NCBI GenBank assembly: GCA_028767165.1
Contig: JARACJ010000008.1
Span: 124,001 to 188,000 of the forward strand
Reading direction: 5' to 3'
Length of the DNA: 64,000 nt
Origin: Proteobacteria bacterium DTSAM18
GTDB taxonomy: Bacteria; Myxococcota_A; UBA796; GCA-2862545
The notes under the pieces were generated by a model. It did no database searches. It was not told the DNA's origin and saw nothing but the letters and a program-made list of their open reading frames with translations. Of the stretch, positions 35,478 to 43,815 are shown in pieces. The translations under genes and the position numbers were made by a program. Numbering within the stretch: the first letter of the stretch is position 1; every line of letters starts with the position of its first letter.

Positions 35478-35584
35478 GGTTCCCTCAGGGCGACGAGCGA
35501 AGGGCTGCCATTAGCCCACCGGTGGTCCTCTTTCAACGTACGGCGACACACGGGGGCAATCGATGGCAATCCACATCCATCCTT

Positions 35585-35612
35585 TGCCTGTGGTGGCACC
35601 AATGCTACACAT
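35585..35612 (+). promoter_or_regulatory. Possible promoter of the coiled-coil lipoprotein gene
   Basis: TTGCCT (35585-35590) and TACACA (35607-35612) with a 16-base spacer and an extended TG two bases before the -10. It is placed 27 bases ahead of the ATG at 35640. The -10 hexamer is imperfect. Confidence 0.4.
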
Positions 35613-35639
35613 GCAGGCTGCAACCTTCCGGAGGCATCC

Positions 35640-36107
35640 ATGATCCGTCCCCTTCTCATCGCACTGGCCGTCGGTCTCGCCAGCGGCTGTTCCTCCAACT
35701 CCGACGACATCGAGGCCCTCCAGAAGGAGGTCGAGATGCTCAACCGTCGCGTCTCCCAGCTCGAGGGCAAGGGTGGCCCCGCCGGCGCCCGCCAGGGCGG
35801 CAAGAAGGGCTCCGGACGCCTCATCAAGAGCGGCCCCCGCAAGGGCACGCCCCCGCCGCGCGCCGGCGAGATGGGTCCCCCCACCGCCATCGAGGTGGCG
35901 GGCGATGCCCCCAAGGTGTTCCTCGAGGGTGGCGGTGAGCGCTACCAGGTGCCCGCAGAGGTGCCCGCCGGCAAGTACGCCGTGCTCGCCTCCTTCGACG
36001 ACTCCCAGCCCGTCGTGAAGGGCCACGTCGCCGTCATGGGCGACAACGGCTACATCGTGGAGTGCTCGTCCGAGCGCGACATGTGCGTCGGCCGCCCCAA
36101 GCAGTGA
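35640..36107 (+). CDS. Small coiled-coil lipoprotein
   Basis: A 155-residue lipoprotein: MIRPLLIALAVGLASGC, lipobox Cys17. A short heptad coiled coil follows (IEALQKEVEMLNRRVSQLE, about residues 24-42), like the trimerising helix of Lpp-type proteins. Then comes a basic Gly/Lys/Pro linker (about 43-75) that could contact peptidoglycan, and a small C-terminal beta domain with two Cys (ECSSERDMC). The ATG follows GGAGG. Its stop is 10 bases before the next gene, so they are likely an operon. No family recognised. Confidence 0.72.
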   Translation: MIRPLLIALAVGLASGCSSNSDDIEALQKEVEMLNRRVSQLEGKGGPAGARQGGKKGSGRLIKSGPRKGTPPPRAGEMGPPTAIEVAGDAPKVFLEGGGERYQVPAEVPAGKYAVLASFDDSQPVVKGHVAVMGDNGYIVECSSERDMCVGRPKQ

Positions 36108-36117
36108 GCCCGACCCG

Positions 36118-37308
36118 ATGAAACCCACCTGGCTCGCGCTGGGTTGCCCGGCCCCGGACGACCACCGTCCGGGGCTTGTCTGCGCTGGCACCCCGCAACG
36201 GATCCTCGCCACGGCCGCCGGCCTCGCCTGGCTGGCCCTCGATCACCTGTGGCTTCAGATCCACGGCCAGGTCGCCGTGCTGCCCGCCCCTTCCCTGCCC
36301 CACATCTGGCACGCCATGGGCCGCAGCTGGATCGATCTCGGCGGAAGCCAGTGGGTCGAGCTCGCGGAGGGCGTCCTGCTGCAGCACCCCCGGCGCCCTC
36401 CCGGGCCGGGCGCCCCCCTGGGCCTGCGCAAGGCCCGCCGGCGCCGCTTCTCCCCCGCCGCCCGCTGCTGGACCTGGGCCGATCAGGGCTGGCTGTATCA
36501 GCTGGGCGAGGAGGGAGGCGTGCGGGTCCTCGGGGCCATCACCGAGGCCGAGCACTTCATCGTGGGTCCCGGCGGATTCGTGGCCGTCCTCACCGGCGAC
36601 CACTTCGAGCGCGCCGCGTTCCCCGGCGAGCTCATCGAACCCCTGCCCACCCCGCTCCCGGCGTCCGCCCAGTTCGAGATCGACGACCGCATCGCGCTGT
36701 TCCCGGGTCCGGACGGCTGGTTCGTCTGTTCCCTGATGCACGACGAGTCCGCGCCGATGCGCCCCGGCGTGATCCCCATCGGACTCGGTCTGTGCTGGAC
36801 GCCCGAGAACGGCCGCGTGGTCGACCACCAGGGCGAGGTGCTGGCCGAGGGGTTCATCGGCTCGTGCACCGTGGCCACCGCCGATCTGTTGCTGGGCCCC
36901 GCCGCCTGTGCGTGGGATCCCGCCGACGGCGCGATGCTCCCGGACATCCACACGCCGCTCGACCCGGTGGGCTGCTGTCTGCTCGGCGACGAGCTGGCCG
37001 CCGTCGACCAGCAGGGCCAGGTGTCCGTGGGGCACGAGCTCCTCGCCCACCTGCCCCTGACCGAAGGCGAGGAGCCGATGGCCATCCACGCCCAGGACGA
37101 CGCCCTGCGGGTGCACACCACCCACGATCGTATCTTCGAGGTGTCATCCTCGGGCCGCGTGCGGCCCGTGCGCTGGGGCAGGATCCCCGCCGATCAGGCC
37201 AAGGCGTCCTCGAAGGTCCTCCTGGGCCTCACCCACCACGTGAACCAGGACGAGCTCAGGTGGAGCTTCAGCCCCTGGTCGGGCACCCTGGTGGCTCGCC
37301 GGCGCTGA
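36118..37308 (+). CDS. Hypothetical protein, beta-propeller-like
   Basis: A 396-residue soluble protein with repeated short strands and tryptophans (LAWLALDHLWLQIHGQVAVL, SWIDLGGSQWVELAEG, ARCWTWADQGWLYQLGEEG), which reads like a beta-propeller, but no named repeat family can be assigned. No signal peptide or membrane segment, so cytoplasmic. It begins 10 bases after the lipoprotein gene with only a weak ribosome-binding site, which suggests dependence on the upstream gene's translation. Function unknown. Confidence 0.6.
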   Translation: MKPTWLALGCPAPDDHRPGLVCAGTPQRILATAAGLAWLALDHLWLQIHGQVAVLPAPSLPHIWHAMGRSWIDLGGSQWVELAEGVLLQHPRRPPGPGAPLGLRKARRRRFSPAARCWTWADQGWLYQLGEEGGVRVLGAITEAEHFIVGPGGFVAVLTGDHFERAAFPGELIEPLPTPLPASAQFEIDDRIALFPGPDGWFVCSLMHDESAPMRPGVIPIGLGLCWTPENGRVVDHQGEVLAEGFIGSCTVATADLLLGPAACAWDPADGAMLPDIHTPLDPVGCCLLGDELAAVDQQGQVSVGHELLAHLPLTEGEEPMAIHAQDDALRVHTTHDRIFEVSSSGRVRPVRWGRIPADQAKASSKVLLGLTHHVNQDELRWSFSPWSGTLVARRR

Positions 37309-37316
37309 ATGCAGCA

Positions 37317-37349
37317 CGGCCCGACGCCCCCCAGGGGAGCGCCGGGCCG
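37317..37349. terminator. Hairpin between converging genes
   Basis: CGGCCCG (37317-37323) pairs with CGGGCCG (37343-37349), with a GC-rich inner stem, in the 61 bases between the hypothetical gene and glmS. No T-run on either side; possible bidirectional terminator. Confidence 0.4.
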
Positions 37350-37369
37350 CCTTCGACCTGCTCAGGCCA

Positions 37370-39193
37370 TCACTCGACGGTGACGGACTTGGCGAGGTTG
37401 CGGGGCTTGTCGATGTCGCGACCGAGTGCGAGACCCGCCTTGTAGGCGATGAGCTGCAGCGGCAGCACCGTGATGAGCGGGCTGACGTACTCGGCGCAGG
37501 CGGGCACCTCGATGGAGATGTCGGCGATGCTCTGCACCAGCTCGTCGCCCTCGGTGTGGATGGCGATGACCTTGGCGCCGCGTGCCTGGACCTCCTTGAT
37601 GTTGGAGATGGCCTTCTCGCGCTGGGAGTCGCGGGGCACGATCACGATGACCGGCGTGCCCTCCTCGAGCATGGCGATGGGGCCGTGCTTCATCTCGCCT
37701 GCGGGGTAGGCCTCACAGGGCACGTAGGCGATCTCCTTGAGCTTCAGCGCGCCCTCGAGGGCCACCGGGTAGGAGAAGCCGCGGCCGAGGAACAGCACGT
37801 AGCGGGCATCGACGATGGCCTCGACGGCCTCGTCGATGGGGCCGGGACGCTCGAGGTAGTGCGCCACCTTCGCCGGGATGTCGTGCAGCGACTGCGCGAC
37901 CTCCTGCCCCTTGTCGTAGGACAGGTCGCGGGTGCGGGCGAGCATCAGCGTGAAGGTGAGCAGCGCGGTGATCTGGCTGGTGAACGCCTTGGTGGACGCC
38001 ACCGCCACCTCGGGACCGGAGTACAGGTAGGTACCGCGGCCGCAGGTGCGGGCGATGGTGGAGCCGACCACGTTCACGACACCGACGCAGTCGCCGCCCT
38101 TGAGCTGGACCTCCTGGATCGCACCCAGGGTGTCGAGGGTCTCGCCGGACTGGGAGATGGCCACGAACAGGGCCTCGCGGGGCACGATCGGGTGCCGGTG
38201 CCGGAACTCGGACGCGATCTCGGCGCGGGACGGCACGCGGGCGAGGGCCTCGATGGCCATCGAGCCGACCATGCCGGCATGGTAGCTGGTGCCACAGCCG
38301 AGCATGATGACGCGCTGGATGCCGACGAGATCACGAGGCTGCAGCTCCATGCCGCCGAGGCGGGCGTTGCCGTCCTCGACCTGGATGCGGCCGAGCTGGC
38401 AGCGCTGGATGCTGCGGGGCTGCTCGTGGATCTCCTTGAGCATGAAGTGCGGGAAGCCCTCTTTGTCGGCCACCTTGTAGTCGGCCTCGAGCATCTCGAT
38501 GCTCGAGTCGAGGGACCGGCCGTCGAAGCTGTGCACCTGCACGCCATCGCGGGTGAGGATCGCGAGCTCGCGATCCTTCAGGTAGACGACCCGACGGGTG
38601 TGCTCGACGACCGCCTGGGGATCGGAGGCGACGACCGTCTCGCCATCGCCCAGGCCGATGACCAGGGGCGAGCCGTTGCGGGCCACGAAGAGCTGCTCCG
38701 GGTGCTCCTGGAACATCACGGCGATGCCGTAGGTGCCACGCACGCGCTTGACCGCGTAGGAGACCGCCTGCAGGGGGTCGCCGTCGTACACGGAGCGGAT
38801 GAGGTGGGCGAAGATCTCGGTGTCCGTCTCGGACTTGAACACCACGCCCTGCTGCTCGAGCTCACGCTTGAGCTCGCTCATGTTCTCGATGATGCCGTTG
38901 TGCACCACGGCGATGCGCGCACGCTCGTCGAGGTGGGGGTGGGCATTGGCCTCGGTGACACCACCGTGGGTGGCCCAACGGGTGTGTGCAATGCCGATGC
39001 AGCCCGCGGGGCCGAGGCGGGTCTTCGCTGCAAGGGACGAGACGCGTCCCACGGCTTTCTGGACCCAGATGGCGTCGTCCGTGCGCACTGCGACACCTGC
39101 GGAGTCATACCCGCGGTATTCGAGACGGCGCAGGCCCTCTACCAGGATGGGCAACGCAGGCTGGGGTCCGACGTAGCCGACAATTCCACACAT
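37370..39193 (-). CDS. glmS: Glutamine-fructose-6-phosphate aminotransferase (isomerizing)
   Basis: A 607-residue cytoplasmic enzyme making glucosamine-6-phosphate from fructose-6-phosphate and glutamine, the first step to UDP-GlcNAc for peptidoglycan and lipopolysaccharide. The N-terminal glutaminase starts with the catalytic Cys of MCGIVGYVG (Cys2 before Met removal) and has RWATHGGVT. The C-terminal part has two SIS domains with GCGTSYHAG and SQSGETLDTL, and ends KSVTVE as expected. Length is standard. GGAGG lies six bases before the ATG. No glmS ribozyme is evident in the 163 bases upstream. Likely expressed with coaD and the genes above it, or from its own promoter in that gap. Confidence 0.97.
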   Translation of the reverse strand: MCGIVGYVGPQPALPILVEGLRRLEYRGYDSAGVAVRTDDAIWVQKAVGRVSSLAAKTRLGPAGCIGIAHTRWATHGGVTEANAHPHLDERARIAVVHNGIIENMSELKRELEQQGVVFKSETDTEIFAHLIRSVYDGDPLQAVSYAVKRVRGTYGIAVMFQEHPEQLFVARNGSPLVIGLGDGETVVASDPQAVVEHTRRVVYLKDRELAILTRDGVQVHSFDGRSLDSSIEMLEADYKVADKEGFPHFMLKEIHEQPRSIQRCQLGRIQVEDGNARLGGMELQPRDLVGIQRVIMLGCGTSYHAGMVGSMAIEALARVPSRAEIASEFRHRHPIVPREALFVAISQSGETLDTLGAIQEVQLKGGDCVGVVNVVGSTIARTCGRGTYLYSGPEVAVASTKAFTSQITALLTFTLMLARTRDLSYDKGQEVAQSLHDIPAKVAHYLERPGPIDEAVEAIVDARYVLFLGRGFSYPVALEGALKLKEIAYVPCEAYPAGEMKHGPIAMLEEGTPVIVIVPRDSQREKAISNIKEVQARGAKVIAIHTEGDELVQSIADISIEVPACAEYVSPLITVLPLQLIAYKAGLALGRDIDKPRNLAKSVTVE

Positions 39194-39356
39194 TGGCGTC
39201 CTCCGATCGATGTGCGGAGTGTCCTACCGCATCCCGCACCACTTGGGAATCGTTCGGCCCCTTCCCTTCCCGTTCACCACGAATTCCCGCGATTACGGGC
39301 TGTGGCGAATGGTTCGGCCAGGCGGGGGTACGACACCACCTGGGGGCGTGCAGCGC

Positions 39357-39836
39357 TCAGGTACGCTGGAACCGGGCCTGCAGGGCGTCGGCCACGAGCG
39401 GCGGCACGTAACGGGACACGTCCCCCCCGTGCATCGCGATCTCCTTGACCAACGACGAGCTTACGTAGATGTACTCAGCGTCCGAGAGCAGGAACAAGGT
39501 CTCGATGCCACCGATGTCACGGTTGGCGAGACCGTTGCGCAGCTCGGGCTCGAAGTCGCTGATCGCCCGCAGGCCGCGCAGGATCACCTGCGCCCCGAGC
39601 TCCCTGGCCGTGTCGACCAGCAGGCCGTCGAAGAAGACGAACCGGGCATTGGGGATGTCGGCACAGGCCTGCTGGAGCAGGTCGCGACGCTCCTCCGCGG
39701 AGAACAGGTACTTCTTGGCCGGGTTGTTGCCCACGGCGACGATCAGCTCGTCGAACAGCACCGCACCACGACGGATGAGGTTCAGGTGACCGAGGGTGAA
39801 CGGGTCGAAGGACCCGGCGTAGATGGCTGACCGCAT
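39357..39836 (-). CDS. coaD: Phosphopantetheine adenylyltransferase
   Basis: A 159-residue cytoplasmic enzyme for the penultimate step of coenzyme A synthesis, transferring AMP from ATP to 4'-phosphopantetheine. The nucleotidyltransferase signature GSFDPFTLGHLNLIRR is at residues 8-23 (TxGH at 15-18) and the second motif SSSLVKEIA near 128. Length fits the family exactly. The start at ATG 39836 (MRSAIYAG) is chosen over the codons upstream because it is the usual N-terminus. The gene is the last of a leftward run from mutY. Confidence 0.96.
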   Translation of the reverse strand: MRSAIYAGSFDPFTLGHLNLIRRGAVLFDELIVAVGNNPAKKYLFSAEERRDLLQQACADIPNARFVFFDGLLVDTARELGAQVILRGLRAISDFEPELRNGLANRDIGGIETLFLLSDAEYIYVSSSLVKEIAMHGGDVSRYVPPLVADALQARFQRT

Positions 39837-39866
39837 GCATGGCTCCGAGCGTGTACTCGGGGCCAC

Positions 39867-40397
39867 CTATCCAGCAGGGGTGTCCGTGTCGCTTTCTTCG
39901 AATTGCACGGAGACCGGCGGACGCCAGTTGTAGTCGATCGACGCGGGGGCTCGCTGGCTGCGTTCATCGGCGGTGGGTGCAGCCTGCTCGGGCACCAGGG
40001 GCACGAGGATGGCCCGCAGATCGCTGCGCAGATCGGGATCGGCCCACATGATGCCCGACAGGGTGTGCACCGAGGCCGACAGCAGGATGGCTGCAGCCAT
40101 CATGAACATGAGCCGGGCACCGGGGATCTCGGAGGGCTGCAGCGTGAAGGAGGTGGCCTGCTGATCCTGGAAGACCACCTGCACGTCGCCGAGGTCGAAG
40201 CGGAGGCCTCCTGCTGCGGGGAGCTCGCGGCCACCGATGGTCCACAGTCCGAGCTGCTCGCGCACGAGGAGCGTGGAGCCCGTCCAGGTGAGGGCGGATC
40301 CGGGGAGATCACCGAAGACCTGGCCATCCTTCAAGGTGAGGGTGGCTTCTTCGATGACGGTGCCGTCTCGGCTGACGATGGCGTGGACCCGGCGCAG
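39867..40397 (-). CDS. FHA-like/transmembrane protein, probable CTG start
   Basis: A protein of about 176 residues: N-terminal beta-rich domain (residues 1-85), one membrane span (ARLMFMMAAAILLSASVHTL, about 95-115) and a short Pro/Arg-rich tail. The first ATG/GTG/TTG in frame is TTG at 40334, but coding character continues upstream (RRVHAIVSRDGTVIEEATL). It lines up with the N-terminus of the neighbouring gene (RLIVRIALRGETVVDLSL). A CTG at 40397, two bases past the upstream stop and eight after GGAGG, is the likely start. The domain resembles the FHA-like head of gliding-motility proteins of the GltG/AgmX type, with low confidence. The gene belongs to the mutY-coaD run. Confidence 0.6.
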   Translation of the reverse strand: MRRVHAIVSRDGTVIEEATLTLKDGQVFGDLPGSALTWTGSTLLVREQLGLWTIGGRELPAAGGLRFDLGDVQVVFQDQQATSFTLQPSEIPGARLMFMMAAAILLSASVHTLSGIMWADPDLRSDLRAILVPLVPEQAAPTADERSQRAPASIDYNWRPPVSVQFEESDTDTPAG

Positions 40398-40399
40398 GG

Positions 40400-41920
40400 C
40401 TACTCCTCCAGGGGGGAATCCTCTCCATAGTATCTACGGAGTAATTCGTGGAAACGTGAGTCTTGCCGCAGTTCGGAAAGAAACGGATCGAGGCGGATGT
40501 CCTGGCGGAACTCCACCTGGTGGAAGACGTCGAGCCACTGGTAGTGCTTGAGCGCCCGCTCCATGTGCAAGAGTGCCTTGTCGATGTTCCCCTGTCCAGC
40601 ATGGATCTTCGCGATGTGCAGGTTGCTGTAGGGTTCGTCGGGCTCGGCGGCGAGTACCGGCTCCATCAGCTGCATCGCCTCGTCGAAGCGTCCCTGGTGG
40701 GCCACGTTCAGGGCGAGGTTGATGATCACCGTGCCGCTGAAGGGGTCGAGGGCGAGCGCGAGGCGATACAGCGCCTCCTCCCGAGCGTAGGATGCACGCC
40801 GTTTGAAGATGAGCGCCTTGTTGTTGTAGTAGTTGCCCACCTGCGGGCGTAGCTTGATGAGCTTGTTGTAGGTCTTCAGGGCGCCGTCGTAGTCGCGCTC
40901 GAGGTACTGGTAGTAGGCCAGCATCTGCAGCACCCGGATGTCGTCCGGGTCGACCGTCAGCTCCTCCTTGGAGCGTTCGACCATGTAGCGCACGAGGTCG
41001 GCGTCCTTGTCCTCCTCGAGGCCGGCGTCGATCCAGTCCTGCAGGCCCGCCCCCACCTGCTTCTCCGTCGGGGCGTCCTCGTCGTCGGGGTCGTCGCCCT
41101 TGGAGGAGGTCTCCGCCGCCTTCGCGATCTCGCGGGGCACGGGCTCGGGCTTGGAGGCGGGCGCCTCCTCCACCACGAACGGCTGCTCCGACGGCTGCGC
41201 CTCCTCCTTGTCGGACCTGCGCTCCGGATCCTTGCGGCGCACCTTCTCCCTCTTCGTGCCGCCACCGCCGGTGAGGGCCTCGTCGGTCTTCTCCCCCGCC
41301 GGCAGGAAGACGTCCTGCTTCTCCTTGGCGATCACCGTGGGCTGCGCCACGGGCTCGTCGACGCCGATGTCGGACTGCTCCGCATCGCTGGCCTCGTCGG
41401 AGACGGTGGCGTCGAGCAGGCGCACCATGAACTCGTCGGCACGGATCTCCGCCGGAGGGGGCTTGGAGGCCAGGCAGCCGAGGCGGCCCAGGGTGGCCTC
41501 GGGAGCGCCCACGAGCCCGGCGGCCTCACACCGCAGCTGCCAGGCGAGGCCGGCCTGGCTGACGGAGAGCAGGCCCGCCATTACGATCATCAACAGGGAC
41601 AGGTTGGCGGTCTGCAGCAGGATCGAGGGCTCGGCGAGCTGAAGCTCGGTCACCATGTGCAGGCTCACCACCACGTGCCCGGCGGACAGCTCGGCCCGCT
41701 CGCCCGCCCGCAGCGTCAGCGCTTCGCCACCCCCATGCACCACCCGAACCTCGCCGGGGCCGGTCCAGGCCACTTCGAGCAGGTGGGGCGCGGCATCGGG
41801 CGCGGGCATCACGACGTCGCCTTCCGGACCCACCTGCAGCGGCTGACCCTGGGGCAGGGACAGATCCACCACCGTCTCGCCCCGCAAGGCGATGCGTACG
41901 ATGAGCCGGCTGCTTCTCAC
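40400..41920 (-). CDS. FHA-like/transmembrane/TPR protein
   Basis: A 506-residue protein starting at GTG 41920, which overlaps the TGA of the cinA-like gene (GTGA). Residues 1-110 form a beta-rich FHA-like domain (VDLSLPQGQPLQVG, EALTLRAGERAEL), and a membrane span follows at about 120-142 (LSLLMIVMAGLLSVSQAGL). About 175-310 is charged low-complexity linker (KREKVRRKDPERRSDKEE), and 320-500 hold four or five tetratricopeptide repeats (YQYLERDYDGALKTYNKLI, YALALDPFSG). The TPR half would sit on one side of the membrane as a binding platform. The head domain is paralogous to that of the next gene. Function unknown; motility or envelope assembly is conceivable. Confidence 0.72.
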   Translation of the reverse strand: MRSSRLIVRIALRGETVVDLSLPQGQPLQVGPEGDVVMPAPDAAPHLLEVAWTGPGEVRVVHGGGEALTLRAGERAELSAGHVVVSLHMVTELQLAEPSILLQTANLSLLMIVMAGLLSVSQAGLAWQLRCEAAGLVGAPEATLGRLGCLASKPPPAEIRADEFMVRLLDATVSDEASDAEQSDIGVDEPVAQPTVIAKEKQDVFLPAGEKTDEALTGGGGTKREKVRRKDPERRSDKEEAQPSEQPFVVEEAPASKPEPVPREIAKAAETSSKGDDPDDEDAPTEKQVGAGLQDWIDAGLEEDKDADLVRYMVERSKEELTVDPDDIRVLQMLAYYQYLERDYDGALKTYNKLIKLRPQVGNYYNNKALIFKRRASYAREEALYRLALALDPFSGTVIINLALNVAHQGRFDEAMQLMEPVLAAEPDEPYSNLHIAKIHAGQGNIDKALLHMERALKHYQWLDVFHQVEFRQDIRLDPFLSELRQDSRFHELLRRYYGEDSPLEE

Positions 41921-42645
41921 GTGACCTCGTCCTCCTCCCAGTGGATGGCCTGCACGACCACCTGCAGCTCCGCGCGGACGGCGGCGACCCGCTCGGGGTC
42001 CGAACCCTGGGCCGTGACGATCAGCCGGTGCCCCTCCGCGAACGGACGGGGGTACGAGCCGATCTTGACGTCGGGGAACCGTGCCTGGAGCTCCGCGAGG
42101 GCGGAAGCCACCTCGTGCTCGAGGGCCAGGCTGTAGACACGCACGGTGTGCCATGCCGTCCCCCCGAGCTCCGGCGCGAGGGTGCTCCACTTCTTCCGCA
42201 CCAGCTGGGGGATGCCGGGGAGCATGAACACCCGATCGGACAGGATGACCGGATAGGCGTTGCCGTCGGAGCCCACCAGCCGGGAGCCCTCGGGCACCTT
42301 GGCCATGCGCTCGGTGGTGGCATCGAGGGTCATGCCGTAGGTCTTCAGCAGGGCGGCCAGCGACGGATGGAGCACCAGGGGCACGCCCAGGGCCCGGGCC
42401 ACGCCCTCGAAGGTCACGTCGTCGTGGGTGGGGCCCACGCCGCCGGTGGTGATCACCCAGTCGCTGCGGAGCATGCCGCGGCGGACCTCGTCGGCGATCA
42501 CGTCGAGATCGTCGGCGATGATGGCCAGGTGATCGAGCGTGACGCCCTCACGACGCAGGGCGTCGACCAGGAAGGGCCCGTTCTCGTCGCGGAACTTCCC
42601 CGACAGGATCTCGTCGCCGATGATGATGACCGTGGCCGAGCGCAT
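41917..42645 (-). CDS. CinA-like molybdopterin-binding domain protein
   Basis: A 242-residue protein with the MoaB/MogA-like fold of COG1058: TVIIIGDEILSGKFRDENG at the N-terminus and the signature ITTGGVGPTHDDVT near residue 70, with VFMLPGIPQLV further on. It matches the N-terminal half of CinA; the C-terminal nicotinamide mononucleotide deamidase domain is absent. Stand-alone members have been linked to ADP-ribose/nucleotide pyrophosphatase or FAD-related activity; the role here is open. The start at 42645 (MRSATVIIIGDE) follows GGGAG. It sits 22 bases after mutY and overlaps the next gene. Confidence 0.87.
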   Translation of the reverse strand: MRSATVIIIGDEILSGKFRDENGPFLVDALRREGVTLDHLAIIADDLDVIADEVRRGMLRSDWVITTGGVGPTHDDVTFEGVARALGVPLVLHPSLAALLKTYGMTLDATTERMAKVPEGSRLVGSDGNAYPVILSDRVFMLPGIPQLVRKKWSTLAPELGGTAWHTVRVYSLALEHEVASALAELQARFPDVKIGSYPRPFAEGHRLIVTAQGSDPERVAAVRAELQVVVQAIHWEEDEVT

Positions 42646-42667
42646 GGGACTCCCTTCGAGGCGACCG

Positions 42668-43771
42668 TCAGGTGGTGGCAGGTGCCGCCGCCACCCACAG
42701 CGGAGGGGCTTCATCGGTCAGATGTAGCACCTTCTCCGCCAATCGGGACAGCCCGAGATCTTTCGTGGCACCATGGTATCCCTGTTCGACGTAGCCTTCG
42801 GCGGATGGAGGCCGACGCGTCGGCTGTACGGTGACCTCGAAGACCTGCACGCGCAGATCCCGGTGGGTGAGCTGGTGCCGGACCTCCCCCACCCTGCGGC
42901 CCACCTCGATCCGTCGGCCCAGACGCTCCCGGAACACACGGCGAAGGGCGTCTTCGGGTGACTCCCCCTGCGAGACAGGCTCACAGGGCGGCTCCCACAG
43001 GCCGCCGAACAGGCCGGGCGCCCGGCGAGCCAGGAACACCACGTCGTCATCGCGACAGACGCCGGCCACCATGGGCGTGAGCACCGGCTTGCGGCGGGCG
43101 GGCAGCGCGGGAAGGCTCGACGGGTCCTCCATGCGGGCGGCGTCGCAGTGCTCCGACCAGGGGCAGGCGCCGCAGGAGGGGTTGCGGGGTGAGCAGGCCG
43201 TGGCACCGAGCTCCATGAGGGCCTGGGTGACATCGCCGGCCACGCCCGGACCGGTGAGTTCCAGGGCGCGGGCCTCGAGCCACCGCTTGCCGGCCGCGCG
43301 CCGGGGGTTGTCGGCATACCCGTGCAGCCGGGTGAGCACCCGCTCCACGTTGCCGTCCACCGCCGCCACGGGCTCTCCGAAGGCGATCGAGGCGATGGCA
43401 CCGGCGGTGTAGGGACCGATGCCGGGCAGCTCCAGCAGCTCCGCCTTCGTGGACGGGATGCCGCCGCGCGCCGCGGCCTCCTTGGCCGCCGCGTGCAGGT
43501 TGCGGGCCCGGCGGTAGTACCCCAGGCCGGCCCAGGCGCTCATCACCTGCTCCTCGGGCGCGGCCGCGAAGTCCTGGACGGTGGGCCAGCGCTCCAGGAA
43601 GCGATCGTAGTAGGGCAACACGGTGGCGATGCGGGTCTGCTGGCACATCAGCTCCGACAGCATCACGTGCCAGGGCTGCGGATCCTCTCGCCAGGGCAGC
43701 TTGCGTCGATGGGCGTGGTACCACTGCAACAGGGAGGCCTGCAGGGCCTCGGGAAGCTTGGTCGTCGTCAT
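42668..43771 (-). CDS. mutY: A/G-specific adenine DNA glycosylase
   Basis: A 367-residue base-excision-repair enzyme removing adenine mispaired with 8-oxoguanine. The helix-hairpin-helix LPGIGPYTAGAIASIAFG is near residue 115 and the catalytic Asp follows in VAAVDGNVERVL. The iron-sulfur motif C-x6-C-x2-C-x5-C is complete (CSPRNPSCGACPWSEHC). The C-terminal NUDIX-like domain for 8-oxoG recognition is present (GLFGGLWEPP). LSELMCQQTRI replaces the commoner LSExMLQQTQV. It heads a leftward run with cinA-like and envelope genes and diverges from rnz with 44 bases between. Confidence 0.95.
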   Translation of the reverse strand: MTTTKLPEALQASLLQWYHAHRRKLPWREDPQPWHVMLSELMCQQTRIATVLPYYDRFLERWPTVQDFAAAPEEQVMSAWAGLGYYRRARNLHAAAKEAAARGGIPSTKAELLELPGIGPYTAGAIASIAFGEPVAAVDGNVERVLTRLHGYADNPRRAAGKRWLEARALELTGPGVAGDVTQALMELGATACSPRNPSCGACPWSEHCDAARMEDPSSLPALPARRKPVLTPMVAGVCRDDDVVFLARRAPGLFGGLWEPPCEPVSQGESPEDALRRVFRERLGRRIEVGRRVGEVRHQLTHRDLRVQVFEVTVQPTRRPPSAEGYVEQGYHGATKDLGLSRLAEKVLHLTDEAPPLWVAAAPATT

Positions 43772-43815
43772 GGCGGCATGCTATCCCGACCGGGCCCCGC
43801 CCGCTGGGAGAACCC

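Noticed and set aside
32880-35639. Long plus-strand frame across the radical SAM/DUF2344 gene
   Set aside because: Shadow of a well-supported minus-strand gene; only its end (from 35640) is a real lipoprotein gene.
39194-39356. glmS ribozyme or riboswitch upstream of glmS
   Set aside because: The 163-base gap shows none of the recognisable conserved core; the ribozyme is mostly known from Gram-positive bacteria.
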